Shown here: one piece after another, positions 19,902-28,957 of the stretch
Numbering within the stretch: position 1 is the first letter of the stretch
Layout of the letters: each line of letters starts with the position of its first letter
DNA from: an uncultured Alphaproteobacteria bacterium
GTDB taxonomy: Bacteria; Pseudomonadota; Alphaproteobacteria; HIMB59; GCA-002718135
Assembly: GCA_902574475.1 (NCBI GenBank)
Contig: CACGNZ010000005.1
Location: forward strand, 1 to 64,000
Direction of reading: 5' to 3'
Length of the DNA: 64,000 bases
Notes under the pieces: model-generated
The model's database searches: none
What the model saw: only the letters and a program-made list of their open reading frames with translations
Told to the model about the DNA's origin: nothing
Made by a program: the position numbers and the translations under genes

Positions 19902-21030
19902 CTCTGTTTTTAATAATTAAGTCTAAGCATGCCATTCTTACTGCAACGCCCATAGCGACCTGTTCTTGTATTAAGCTCCTCGTGACGTCATCGGCAAGTT
20001 TTGAGTCTATTTCTACACCACGGTTCATTGGACCTGGATGCATAACGAAAGCATTTTTTTTAGCATATTTAAGTTTATTGTAATCTAATCCATACTTTTT
20101 AAAATAAGTCTTTTGATTAGGCATAATTTTTCCAACTATTCTCTCTTTTTGAATACGTAGCATCATAACAATATCACAATTTTGTAATCCCTTTTTCATT
20201 TCAGTATAAACATTCACAGGAAGTTTTTTTAAACTTTTTGGTAACCATTCCTTTGGACCAATAACATTTATTTTTGCACCTAACTTTGAGAGAATGATTA
20301 TGTTTGATCGTGCAACGCGGCTATGTAAAATATCGCCGCATATAGCTATTTTTAATTTTGAAAAATTTTCAAATTTATTTTTTATAGTAAGTGCATCTAA
20401 TAACGCTTGTGTAGGGTGTTCATGACTTCCATCACCAGCGTTAATTACAGAGGCATCAACTGATTCAGAAATTTTTTTACTAATTCCTTCCTCCGGATGT
20501 CTCACAATTAAGACGTCTGGATTCATTGAATTAATAGTAGTCATAGTATCGAGTAAGGTTTCACCTTTATTTATAGAACTATCTTTTACCACTACATTAA
20601 TGAGATCTGCTCCTAACCTTTTAGCAGCAACTTCAAAACTTGTTCTTGTTCTTGTTGAATCTTCAAAGAAAAGATTAAATATTGTTCTCCCCTCTAGAAC
20701 ATTTATTTTTTTAATTTTCCTTTTATTAAAAGATATATATTTTTTAGATTCATCTAAGATGTGCTTAATTTCTTTCTTGGTTAAGTCAGCTGTTTCTACT
20801 AAATGAGTTTTTTTAAAAATATTTTTTGTTCGTTTTAATTTTATATTTGTTTTTGAAGAAATTGATGAATAATATTTTAAAGCTATATTTTCTGCATCTT
20901 TAAGAATTTTTGAACCTGTAGATGATCTGATCGCTTTTAATTTAGGCAATTTGACTTTCATTTGCCAATATTTCGAATTTTCTCTTTTATATAATTTTAT
21001 ATGTCCTGATTTTAGTAGTTTTGAATTCAT
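19885..21030 (-). CDS. pyrB: Aspartate carbamoyltransferase with atypical N-terminal extension of about 70-80 aa
   Basis: FFEDSTRTRTSFEVAAKRLGAD, DGSHEHPTQALLDALTI, HPGPMNRGVEID; the extension KLYKRENSKYWQMKVKLPKLKAIRSSTGSKILKDAENIALKYY resembles integrase arm-binding domains. ATG at 21030 (the track uses TTG at 21039). Confidence 0.93.
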   Translation of the reverse strand: MNSKLLKSGHIKLYKRENSKYWQMKVKLPKLKAIRSSTGSKILKDAENIALKYYSSISSKTNIKLKRTKNIFKKTHLVETADLTKKEIKHILDESKKYISFNKRKIKKINVLEGRTIFNLFFEDSTRTRTSFEVAAKRLGADLINVVVKDSSINKGETLLDTMTTINSMNPDVLIVRHPEEGISKKISESVDASVINAGDGSHEHPTQALLDALTIKNKFENFSKLKIAICGDILHSRVARSNIIILSKLGAKINVIGPKEWLPKSLKKLPVNVYTEMKKGLQNCDIVMMLRIQKERIVGKIMPNQKTYFKKYGLDYNKLKYAKKNAFVMHPGPMNRGVEIDSKLADDVTRSLIQEQVAMGVAVRMACLDLIIKNRDDFSK

Positions 21031-21059
21031 ATGTGTCAATAATGTGTAAGTATGTGTAA
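21031..21059 (-). repeat. Three short direct repeats TKACACAT spaced 10-11 bp, immediately upstream of pyrB
   Basis: On + strand atgtgtca (21031-21038), atgtgtaa (21042-21049), atgtgtaa (21052-21059). Confidence 0.7.
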
Positions 21060-21068
21060 ACTAATTTA

Positions 21069-21527
21069 TTAATTATTTCTATATCTATCTAAATATCCTT
21101 GTAAGATATAAGCAGCCGATTGCTGATCAAGTTTACCTTTTATCTTTGTTTTACTTAAATCAGCTTTTCTCATTTCTTTAAAAATTACATCAGATGAAAA
21201 TCTTTCATCCCAAAGAGCCGTAGGTTTTTTAAAAAAGGTTTGGAGATTATTATTAAAATCTCGTACTAATTGACTTTGTTTATTTTCACTATTATCCATG
21301 CTAATTGGCAGACCAAGAATAAATCCACCAATTTCATACTCTTTCAAAATATCTTTCAAGATGATCAAATCTTTATTAGTGCCTTTTCTTTGAATAATTG
21401 AAAGCGGTGTAGCGATTATTTTCGATCTATCACTTACTGCAACTCCAATCGTTTTAGTGCCTAGGTCTAGACCTACAAGTATTTGTGATGTATTAAGACC
21501 ATCGATTAAATTATTTTGATCATTCAT
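21069..21527 (-). CDS. ruvX: Putative pre-16S rRNA nuclease / Holliday junction resolvase-like YqgF
   Basis: LVGLDLGTKTIGVAVSD, GLPISMDN, LWDERFSS, DQQSAAYILQGYLD; ATG at 21527 preferred. Confidence 0.92.
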   Translation of the reverse strand: MNDQNNLIDGLNTSQILVGLDLGTKTIGVAVSDRSKIIATPLSIIQRKGTNKDLIILKDILKEYEIGGFILGLPISMDNSENKQSQLVRDFNNNLQTFFKKPTALWDERFSSDVIFKEMRKADLSKTKIKGKLDQQSAAYILQGYLDRYRNN

Positions 21528-21544
21528 ATAATGGAGCTCATAAA

Positions 21545-21832
21545 TTGAAGATTGATAAAAATACAATAAATAAAATTGCTCGTCTATCTAGAATAAAGTT
21601 AGATGATAAAGAATCTGAAGATTATATTAAGGATCTTAATTCCATTTTAGACTGGGTTGAGCAATTAAATGAAGTAAATACTGAGAATGTAGAACCGTTA
21701 AGTAATATATCATCATCGATATTACCTAAAAGAGAAGATGTATCTAAAGATACGAATTCAAGTGAGGAAATTCTTGAAAATGCCCCTGATAAACTTGAAG
21801 GATTTTTTGCTGTACCAAAGGTGGTAGAATAA
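21545..21832 (+). CDS. gatC: Asp/Glu-tRNA(Asn/Gln) amidotransferase subunit C (TTG start)
   Basis: IARLSRIKLDDKE, ILDWVEQLNEVNTENVEPL; first of gatCAB. Confidence 0.93.
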   Translation: MKIDKNTINKIARLSRIKLDDKESEDYIKDLNSILDWVEQLNEVNTENVEPLSNISSSILPKREDVSKDTNSSEEILENAPDKLEGFFAVPKVVE

Positions 21833-23256
21833 TGTCTAAATCATCTTTGAAACAAACATTACAAGATCTCGAGTCAAAAAAAATATCAATACGAGAATTA
21901 AATCAGGATTATTTAAAAAGAATTAAGGAAAAAGAAAATTTAAATGTCTTTATTCATTTTAGTGAAGATAATATTTTAAAGCAGATTGATAATTTAGAGA
22001 AAGATAATTCAACAAAAAAATTAAAAGGCATTCCTATTGCAATAAAGGATCTATTTTGTACTAAAAGTATGCCTACAACCGCAGCTTCAAAGATTTTACA
22101 AAATTTTAACCCAACTTATGAATCATTTGTTACGCAAAAATTATTAGATGAAGGATCTATTTTTATTGGTAAGACAAATCTAGACGAGTTTGCTATGGGA
22201 TCCGCTACTAATACAAGTTTTTTTGGAAATACAATAAATCCTTTATCAAAAGAGAATGAGCCCTTAGCTCCTGGAGGATCTTCTGGAGGTTCTGCGGCGG
22301 CAGTCGCTGCAGATTTATGTTTAGGTGCCACAGGAACAGATACAGGTGGATCAATAAGGCAGCCAGCTAGCTTTTGTGGTGTTGTAGGTATTAAGCCAAC
22401 ATATGGCTTATGTTCACGTTGGGGTATAGCTGCATTCGCATCGAGTTTAGATCAAGCAGGAATTTTTTCTCATAATGTTGAAGATGCATCAATATTATTA
22501 CAATCAATTGCTGGATTTGATCAAAGAGATAGTACAAGCGCTAAAGTAGATATCCCAAATTATTTTGAAAATTTAGACGATGACCTAAATGGAAAAACTG
22601 TTGGTATACCAAAAGAGTATTCTATTGATGGTACACCAATGGAAATTAGTCAGATATGGGAAGATGCTATCAAAGTTTTAGAAAAAAAAGGTGTTGAAGT
22701 TAAAAATATTTCACTGCCTCATACTAAATATGCACTTCCTACTTATTACATAATCGCTCCTGCTGAAGCTTCCTCAAACTTAGCTCGATATGATGGAGTA
22801 AAATATGGTTTTAGATCTGATGAAATTGATTCTCTGGATGCAATGTATGAAAATACAAGAGCTCAAGGTTTTGGAAGAGAAGTAAAAAGAAGAATTTTAA
22901 TAGGAACATATGTTTTATCTGCTGGATATTATGATGCATATTATCTTAAAGCACAAAAAGTCAGAAAATTAATTGCAGATGATTTTAATAAAGCTTTTAA
23001 AGAATGTGATTTTATAGTTACTCCTACTGCACCAAGTGCTGCATTTCCCTTAAATGAAAAACAGAGTGATCCTATCAAAATGTATTTAAATGATGTGTTT
23101 ACGGTACCTGCTTCTTTAGCGGGCCTACCAGGTATTTCAATTCCTTTTGGAAAAGATAAAAATAATTTACCACTAGGTATTCAAATTTTAGGAAAACACT
23201 TTGACGAACAACAAGTTTTTAATGTTGCCCTATCTCTAGAAAGATCATATGAATAA
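21832..23256 (+). CDS. gatA: Asp/Glu-tRNA amidotransferase subunit A
   Basis: Amidase signature PGGSSGGSAAAVAADLCLGATGTDTGGSIRQPA. Confidence 0.97.
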   Translation: MSKSSLKQTLQDLESKKISIRELNQDYLKRIKEKENLNVFIHFSEDNILKQIDNLEKDNSTKKLKGIPIAIKDLFCTKSMPTTAASKILQNFNPTYESFVTQKLLDEGSIFIGKTNLDEFAMGSATNTSFFGNTINPLSKENEPLAPGGSSGGSAAAVAADLCLGATGTDTGGSIRQPASFCGVVGIKPTYGLCSRWGIAAFASSLDQAGIFSHNVEDASILLQSIAGFDQRDSTSAKVDIPNYFENLDDDLNGKTVGIPKEYSIDGTPMEISQIWEDAIKVLEKKGVEVKNISLPHTKYALPTYYIIAPAEASSNLARYDGVKYGFRSDEIDSLDAMYENTRAQGFGREVKRRILIGTYVLSAGYYDAYYLKAQKVRKLIADDFNKAFKECDFIVTPTAPSAAFPLNEKQSDPIKMYLNDVFTVPASLAGLPGISIPFGKDKNNLPLGIQILGKHFDEQQVFNVALSLERSYE

Positions 23257-24724
23257 TTTAATAAAAGGTGAAAAGCATGATTGGGAAATGGTCATAGGTC
23301 TTGAAATACATGCTCAGGTAAAATCAAACTCTAAATTATTTTCTTCATCGTCTACAAAATTCGGCTCATCACCAAATAGCCAAGTATCTTTAGTTGATGC
23401 TGCTATGCCAGGAATGTTGCCAGTAATTAATAAGTATTGTGTAGAACAGGCAGTAAGAACTGGAGTTGGTTTAAATGCTAAAATAAATAATTATTCAGTA
23501 TTCGATAGAAAAAATTACTTTTATGCTGATCTCCCACAAGGATATCAAATTAGCCAGTATAAATATCCAGTCGTTGGTGAAGGAAAGGTTACAATTGATT
23601 TTAAAGATGGAACATCAAAGGATATTAGAATTGTAAGATTACATTTAGAACAAGATGCAGGTAAAAGTTTACATGATCAAAATCCATCAAAAACATATGT
23701 AGATCTAAATAGATCTGGTGTTGCTTTAATGGAAATTGTTAGTGAGCCTGACATTAGAACACCTGACGAAGCTGGAATGTATATATCCAAAATCAGATCA
23801 ATTTTAATGTATTTAGATACATGTGATGGCAATATGCAAGAGGGCTCTTTAAGAGCTGATGTAAATATTTCAGTAAGAAAACCTGGTGATGAATATGGTA
23901 CTCGTTGTGAAATTAAAAACTTAAACTCTATAAAGTTTATTAAACAGGCTATTAATTATGAAGCAAAACGACAAATAGAAATATTGGAGTCTGGTGGTTC
24001 TATAGAGCAAAATACCATGCTTTTTAATACATCTACAGGTAAAACTAGACCAATGAGAAATAAAGAAGAAGCACATGATTATAGATATTTTCCTGATCCA
24101 GATTTGCTACCACTAGAAATTTCTCAAGAAGAAATAGAAGAAATTAAATCATCAATTCCAGAACTACCAGATGAGTTAAAAAATAAATTTATTAAGATTT
24201 ATAAATTATCTAACTATGATGCCTCAGTTTTAACTGCAGACAAACAAACTTCTGATTATTTTAATAAATCGATTAATTCAGATCCAGAATTAAAAAATCA
24301 TGCAAAAATCATTGTGAATTGGATTACATCTGAATTATTTTCTTTATTAAATAAAAATAATTTTGAACTTATAAACTCTCCAGTACCACCAGAAAATTTA
24401 GGACAACTTGTTAAGTTGATTTGTACAAATGAAATTTCCGGTAAAATTGCTAAAGAAGTATTGGAAGATATGTTTTCTACAAAAAAATCTGCTAGAGAAA
24501 TTGTTGATAAGAAAGGATTAAAACAAGTAACAGATCAGGGAGAAATAGAAAAAGTAATAGATGAGGTCATTGCAGATAACCAAAAAATGGTCGAACAATA
24601 TCTTGATGGCAAAGATAAGTTACTTGGATTTTTTGTTGGTCAAGCAATGAAATTAACTAAAGGTAAGGCTAATCCAAAAATATTAAATGATATTTTAAAA
24701 GAAAAATTAAATAAAAAAGATTAA
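23249..24724 (+). CDS. gatB: Asp/Glu-tRNA amidotransferase subunit B
   Basis: WEMVIGLEIHAQV, EAHDYRYFPDPDLLPL. Confidence 0.97.
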   Translation: MNNLIKGEKHDWEMVIGLEIHAQVKSNSKLFSSSSTKFGSSPNSQVSLVDAAMPGMLPVINKYCVEQAVRTGVGLNAKINNYSVFDRKNYFYADLPQGYQISQYKYPVVGEGKVTIDFKDGTSKDIRIVRLHLEQDAGKSLHDQNPSKTYVDLNRSGVALMEIVSEPDIRTPDEAGMYISKIRSILMYLDTCDGNMQEGSLRADVNISVRKPGDEYGTRCEIKNLNSIKFIKQAINYEAKRQIEILESGGSIEQNTMLFNTSTGKTRPMRNKEEAHDYRYFPDPDLLPLEISQEEIEEIKSSIPELPDELKNKFIKIYKLSNYDASVLTADKQTSDYFNKSINSDPELKNHAKIIVNWITSELFSLLNKNNFELINSPVPPENLGQLVKLICTNEISGKIAKEVLEDMFSTKKSAREIVDKKGLKQVTDQGEIEKVIDEVIADNQKMVEQYLDGKDKLLGFFVGQAMKLTKGKANPKILNDILKEKLNKKD

Positions 24725-25036
24725 GCGTAAAGAATAGCATCGATAAGCAACAATTATAAAAGTTAAAACTATCCAAATAATATTTCCATTATAATTTTCT
24801 GCCGATCTCCAAATTCCTATTGAAATAAAAATTGTCCATAAAAAAATAATAATTTTAGAAAATAAGGTCAGATTATTAAAGTTAAGAAAGGGTATTTGAG
24901 TTAATAAGTTACTTGAATTGAAAAAATATATTTCTAAATTGAAAAGTATGAGTAATACAATTCCATTAAGCAACTCACCAATTAGCCAGTATGATTTCCA
25001 AAGCTTAATATTTCCATTAAAAAAATCTTTTATCAT
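24707..25036 (-). CDS. Small multi-pass membrane protein (109 aa) of the VTC/CotH cassette
   Basis: FFNGNIKLWKSYWLIGELLNG ... IGIWRSAENYNGNIIWIVL; 3 predicted TM segments; overlaps the gatB 3' end. Confidence 0.7.
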   Translation of the reverse strand: MIKDFFNGNIKLWKSYWLIGELLNGIVLLILFNLEIYFFNSSNLLTQIPFLNFNNLTLFSKIIIFLWTIFISIGIWRSAENYNGNIIWIVLTFIIVAYRCYSLRLIFFI

Positions 25037-25089
25037 TTAACAATCATCTATTTTTTTATTTGCAACTAAAGTCAACACCATTAAATTAA

Positions 25090-25689
25090 TTATCTTATAT
25101 TTAATGTTTTATAGCCACGACAATACTTAGATAAACGTGTTCTTTGAAATGGAAAATTATTAAGTAATTCATCTATTGATTTAAAAATACTCGTTTTTAT
25201 TTCGACTGATATTATATCATCTTTATGATAAATATTTGATGAACTAGCATAATTTAAATATTCAATATTATAATCTATTGTTATTCTTTCTTCTAAAACT
25301 TTATAATATTCTCTATTATAACGCACTGTTAATTTTGGAAAACATTTCCCATACTGTAAGTCTGTATAGCCTACAGATTTGATTTCATTAAAAACTTGCG
25401 GTTCTATTCTTGTAAAATTTTTGTATCTTCCTTCAATTGAAGATATTTTGATCTCTAAATTAAATTTTTGTTTATCTATTATTGGATAACTTCTTACTCT
25501 TATTTTTTTTCTAGGTGAGCAACCCTCCTCAGAATCTGCGTACATTTGTGACTTATAGTTATCAAAATATAAACTCTCAATCTTTCTTTGTGGAAAGATA
25601 GATATCGCACCTTGCATTTTCATCCATGCCTTAAAATCATCAATTTGATTTCTATTAATTAGTAATTTTTCTTCAATTCTAAATGTCAT
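25090..25689 (-). CDS. VTC-domain (polyphosphate polymerase-like) protein
   Basis: FRIEEKLLI, SLYFDNYKSQMYADSEEGCSPRKKIRVRSY, NLEIKISSIEGRYKNF, TVRYNREYY, ISVEIKTS arranged as in VTC tunnel domains. Confidence 0.8.
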   Translation of the reverse strand: MTFRIEEKLLINRNQIDDFKAWMKMQGAISIFPQRKIESLYFDNYKSQMYADSEEGCSPRKKIRVRSYPIIDKQKFNLEIKISSIEGRYKNFTRIEPQVFNEIKSVGYTDLQYGKCFPKLTVRYNREYYKVLEERITIDYNIEYLNYASSSNIYHKDDIISVEIKTSIFKSIDELLNNFPFQRTRLSKYCRGYKTLNIR

Positions 25690-28102
25690 TTAAATTTTTA
25701 ATATGTATTTTTGAACCATCATCAGAAGAATAAATTTTAGAAGTAGAATTTAATTTCTTACACTCTAAGTTTTGAATTTCAATAAATCCTCCAGAAAATT
25801 CTTGTTTTTTTGAAAAAGCTTCTGCACATATATCTGAATTAATGATCTTAGCCTTATTAACATTTACAGAACTAAAATCTTTAGATGCTATTCCCATATT
25901 AGATTTATTTATTAATATATTGTCAATATAGACATTAGAATTTTCCCCAACTGAAACACCTTTATCTCCACATTCAAATATATCTACTTTTTCAATTCTA
26001 TATTTGCCATATGAAAAATCTATGCAATCATTTTTAGAATTTTTAATATTAATATCATTAATATTTATATTTGAAAAATCAGCATCTAATGCATCACCTA
26101 AAGTATTAATTATTTCTATTGAATTTAAACTTCCATTACTTCTAACAAAGTTAAGTGAATCCTCACATGCAGCATTTTCTACAGAGATATTTAAGTTTTT
26201 AAATTTAATATCAAAGAAGTTTAAACATCCTGTTAAACCATTTGAGTCTCTTGGGAAAATATTCTCTTTAGAATTATTTATTGAAAAATCATGAAATTTA
26301 ATATTCCAATTATTCAAATTACCGCCCTGAAACATAAGTTTATCATAAAGATTATATTTATTGATTATTATATTTTTATTTAACAAATCAATTTCTAAAT
26401 CCATATTTCCAAAAGAAATCAATTTGGTTTTTTGGTTTATTTTGGTAATTTTTTTATCGTCATTAGTAAAAATTATATTTTTAAAAGATTTATCAATATA
26501 TTTTTTTTCTTTCATCTGATTAAGATTACCCATAAAGATTAAATCATTACCATAACTATCTTTTAACTCCTGCTCTATAGATTTAGTTTTATCTTTTAAA
26601 CCTAACTTTATAAATTTACATTTATTCATATTTAAATCACAAATTTGATATTTGTTTTTTTTATAATCACCAAAAAGATATTTAATCTTTAAATCTTGAA
26701 TTGAATCTTTTAATTGAATTATCTTATTACCGGCAAATGGTTCTGATTTATTAAATCTATCTATTGGAATTTTTTGAAGTGTTAATAAATTTGATTTAAT
26801 ATTATCAATAACTTTTCTAAGGACTTCTTTACTTATATATAATCCTCTTTCATCTAATTTATTATATACTTTATTAAAATCTAAGTTATCTATTAATTGT
26901 AAAGCCTCTTTTGAACCTTTTCTTGCAGATAAGGGAATAATATAATCTTTATGATTTTCATGACCCCAACTAAAGTAAATATATTCTTTTATATTTATTA
27001 AATTGGATCTTTTAATAAGTTTATTTTTTTCATCTATGAGTACTTTTTCAGTTGGTGTAAAGCCATCATAATAAATTGGATAGAAAATATTTGAGACGGG
27101 ATCATAATAAAATCTTCTATTCCCAATAGATAAACTATGAGGAAAACCAATCCCCCAGACTAAAGCATCATATACTGGAAATAATTTAAAAGAGTTTGAT
27201 AAAAAAGAATTATTTAAACTTGTATGGTAATCTATTACGTTTGTATTCTTATCACTGTAAAAATGATTAGCAAAATTTAAAATTTCCAAACCTCTAGACG
27301 CTACGTGAAAATTATAATTATTTAATTCAGCCCATTTTCCATTTGTCATTCTATGCTTGATTAATCCAGCAGTTATTATATCTGGATATTTAAAAATAAA
27401 TCTTTCATCTCCCTCATATATAGGACCTTCTATAAGAGCATTATTTTCTAAAAATTCCTTAACAATTTTTTCTTGAAATATTAATCTTGTTAATTCATTA
27501 TTATATAAAACATTTACATAAGTTGATCTTGGGGCAAGAATTTTCATTTCTTCTAAAATTGTAGTTGTCAATATTTCATTTCCGTTATTTCTAGTTTCTG
27601 GTCTTAATAAAAGAAACTTTGTTATTCCAAAAATATGACCTTCTTTCAAACGAACATTTAAACTTGGCAAATCATATATAAATCTATTTCCTTTTCTAAA
27701 ACTAACATGATGATCCGTTAAGTCTCCATGAGGCCTAACTATGGCTTTAAGCTTACATTCAATATTAGTATTAGTTTTTAGAATTAAGATTGCATCTATG
27801 CTGTTTTCGTTGAGATAAGATCCATTTTTTTCTCTTGAGATTTGATTTTCTAATAATAATTTTTTCCATTTTCTTTGGTCAGGAATATCTAATTTTAAAT
27901 CAAAATTTTTAAAATTATTAGGATTAAGTTCTTTGCCTACGCTATATGGAAGGGTATTACAATTCTTAATATTTAAATCTGATTTTATATAATTAGGACT
28001 TTGTTGGCTTATATTAAATAAAATAATTATACATAAGAATAAAAATAAAGAGGCAATTATCTTAGATATATTTTTATAATATAGTAGTTTTTTTATCATC
28101 AA
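25679..28102 (-). CDS. Exported/membrane-anchored CotH-like protein with C-terminal parallel beta-helix
   Basis: N-terminal hydrophobic anchor; IVRPHGDLTDHH, PSLNVRLKEGHIFGITKFLLLRPETRNNGNEILTTTILEEMKILAPRSTYVNVLYN, GNRRFYYDPVSNIFYPIYYDG (CotH-like); C-terminal repeats DSLNFVRS/DALDADFS/DCIDFSYG/DKGVSVGE/MGIASKDFS. Confidence 0.75.
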   Translation of the reverse strand: MMIKKLLYYKNISKIIASLFLFLCIIILFNISQQSPNYIKSDLNIKNCNTLPYSVGKELNPNNFKNFDLKLDIPDQRKWKKLLLENQISREKNGSYLNENSIDAILILKTNTNIECKLKAIVRPHGDLTDHHVSFRKGNRFIYDLPSLNVRLKEGHIFGITKFLLLRPETRNNGNEILTTTILEEMKILAPRSTYVNVLYNNELTRLIFQEKIVKEFLENNALIEGPIYEGDERFIFKYPDIITAGLIKHRMTNGKWAELNNYNFHVASRGLEILNFANHFYSDKNTNVIDYHTSLNNSFLSNSFKLFPVYDALVWGIGFPHSLSIGNRRFYYDPVSNIFYPIYYDGFTPTEKVLIDEKNKLIKRSNLINIKEYIYFSWGHENHKDYIIPLSARKGSKEALQLIDNLDFNKVYNKLDERGLYISKEVLRKVIDNIKSNLLTLQKIPIDRFNKSEPFAGNKIIQLKDSIQDLKIKYLFGDYKKNKYQICDLNMNKCKFIKLGLKDKTKSIEQELKDSYGNDLIFMGNLNQMKEKKYIDKSFKNIIFTNDDKKITKINQKTKLISFGNMDLEIDLLNKNIIINKYNLYDKLMFQGGNLNNWNIKFHDFSINNSKENIFPRDSNGLTGCLNFFDIKFKNLNISVENAACEDSLNFVRSNGSLNSIEIINTLGDALDADFSNININDINIKNSKNDCIDFSYGKYRIEKVDIFECGDKGVSVGENSNVYIDNILINKSNMGIASKDFSSVNVNKAKIINSDICAEAFSKKQEFSGGFIEIQNLECKKLNSTSKIYSSDDGSKIHIKNLNDI

Positions 28103-28755
28103 TCTTCAAAAGAACTCCTATAAGAAATAAGTGAACCGGAATCTCTAAAATGCTCAATAAAATTTTGGGCTTCGTATCTATCTTCAAATAAAAGATCGTA
28201 TTCACTAATGTCTGTTTCTTTTGAGTAAAAAGAATTTGAAAGATTATTATTTTTTTCTATTTCAGTATTAATCCCTTTAGTCTTTATGTTTAACATATTT
28301 TTGGAAGATCCTTCTGTAAAAGAAGGTTGATAAAGAGATAATCCTAAATTTTTGAATAATTTTTGAAAAATAAATATACCAACAACAACAATAAAAGCTA
28401 AAATTATAAGTAATAAAGAATATTTAATATTTACACTCGCAGATATTCCCAAAGTTATAAGAGCAAAAAAAATTGTTAGCTCAAATGGACTCCTCACAGG
28501 GTGACGAAATCTTACTATTGATAAAGCCCCGATCATACCAAGAGATAAGGCAATATTGTTGGCAATTACTGTAGTTATTACAAAGGCTATACATGGTAAA
28601 AGCATATATGTTGCTAGATGATGATATGTGTTTGCCCAATATTGACCGCAGTAAACCAAGCTAAATCTTAGGAATAAACCGCAAACAGCTAAAAATAAGA
28701 GTATCGTAATTTGAGATGGAATTAACTCTATAAATTGCATAAGACTATATAACAT
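28099..28755 (-). CDS. DUF4956-like membrane protein
   Basis: 4 TM-type segments and LSLGMIGALSIVRFRHPVRSPFELTIFFALITLGI motif. Confidence 0.8.
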   Translation of the reverse strand: MLYSLMQFIELIPSQITILLFLAVCGLFLRFSLVYCGQYWANTYHHLATYMLLPCIAFVITTVIANNIALSLGMIGALSIVRFRHPVRSPFELTIFFALITLGISASVNIKYSLLLIILAFIVVVGIFIFQKLFKNLGLSLYQPSFTEGSSKNMLNIKTKGINTEIEKNNNLSNSFYSKETDISEYDLLFEDRYEAQNFIEHFRDSGSLISYRSSFED

Positions 28756-28858
28756 TTATAGCATTTTTATATAGAATTAAAATTGACCTTTGATATTTGA
28801 TAGAATAACTATGTAAAAGAAACTATGTTTATGAGAAAAGAATGACGAAACTTGAACA

Positions 28859-28950
28859 GGAGAGATGGGTGAGTGGCTTAAACCACAGGTTTGCTAAACC
28901 TGCGAAGGAAGTAATTCCTTCCGAGGGTTCGAATCCCTCTCTCTCCGCCA
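28859..28950 (+). tRNA. tRNA-Ser(GCT), CCA encoded
   Basis: Acceptor GGAGAGA/TCTCTCC, anticodon stem-loop CAGGTTTGCTAAACCTG, long variable arm GAAGGAAGTAATTCCTTC, GGTTCGAATCC T-loop. Confidence 0.97.
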
Positions 28951-28957
28951 CATAAAA

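Noticed and set aside
26004-26294. 96-aa antisense ORF in the CotH/beta-helix gene
   Set aside because: Shadow ORF; composition is the reverse of the beta-helix repeats, no RBS or family match
24707-28950. Genomic island integrated at tRNA-Ser
   Set aside because: The cassette lies on the 5' side of the tRNA; no integrase, att-like 3' tRNA duplication or flanking repeat was seen, so integration at the tRNA is unsupported
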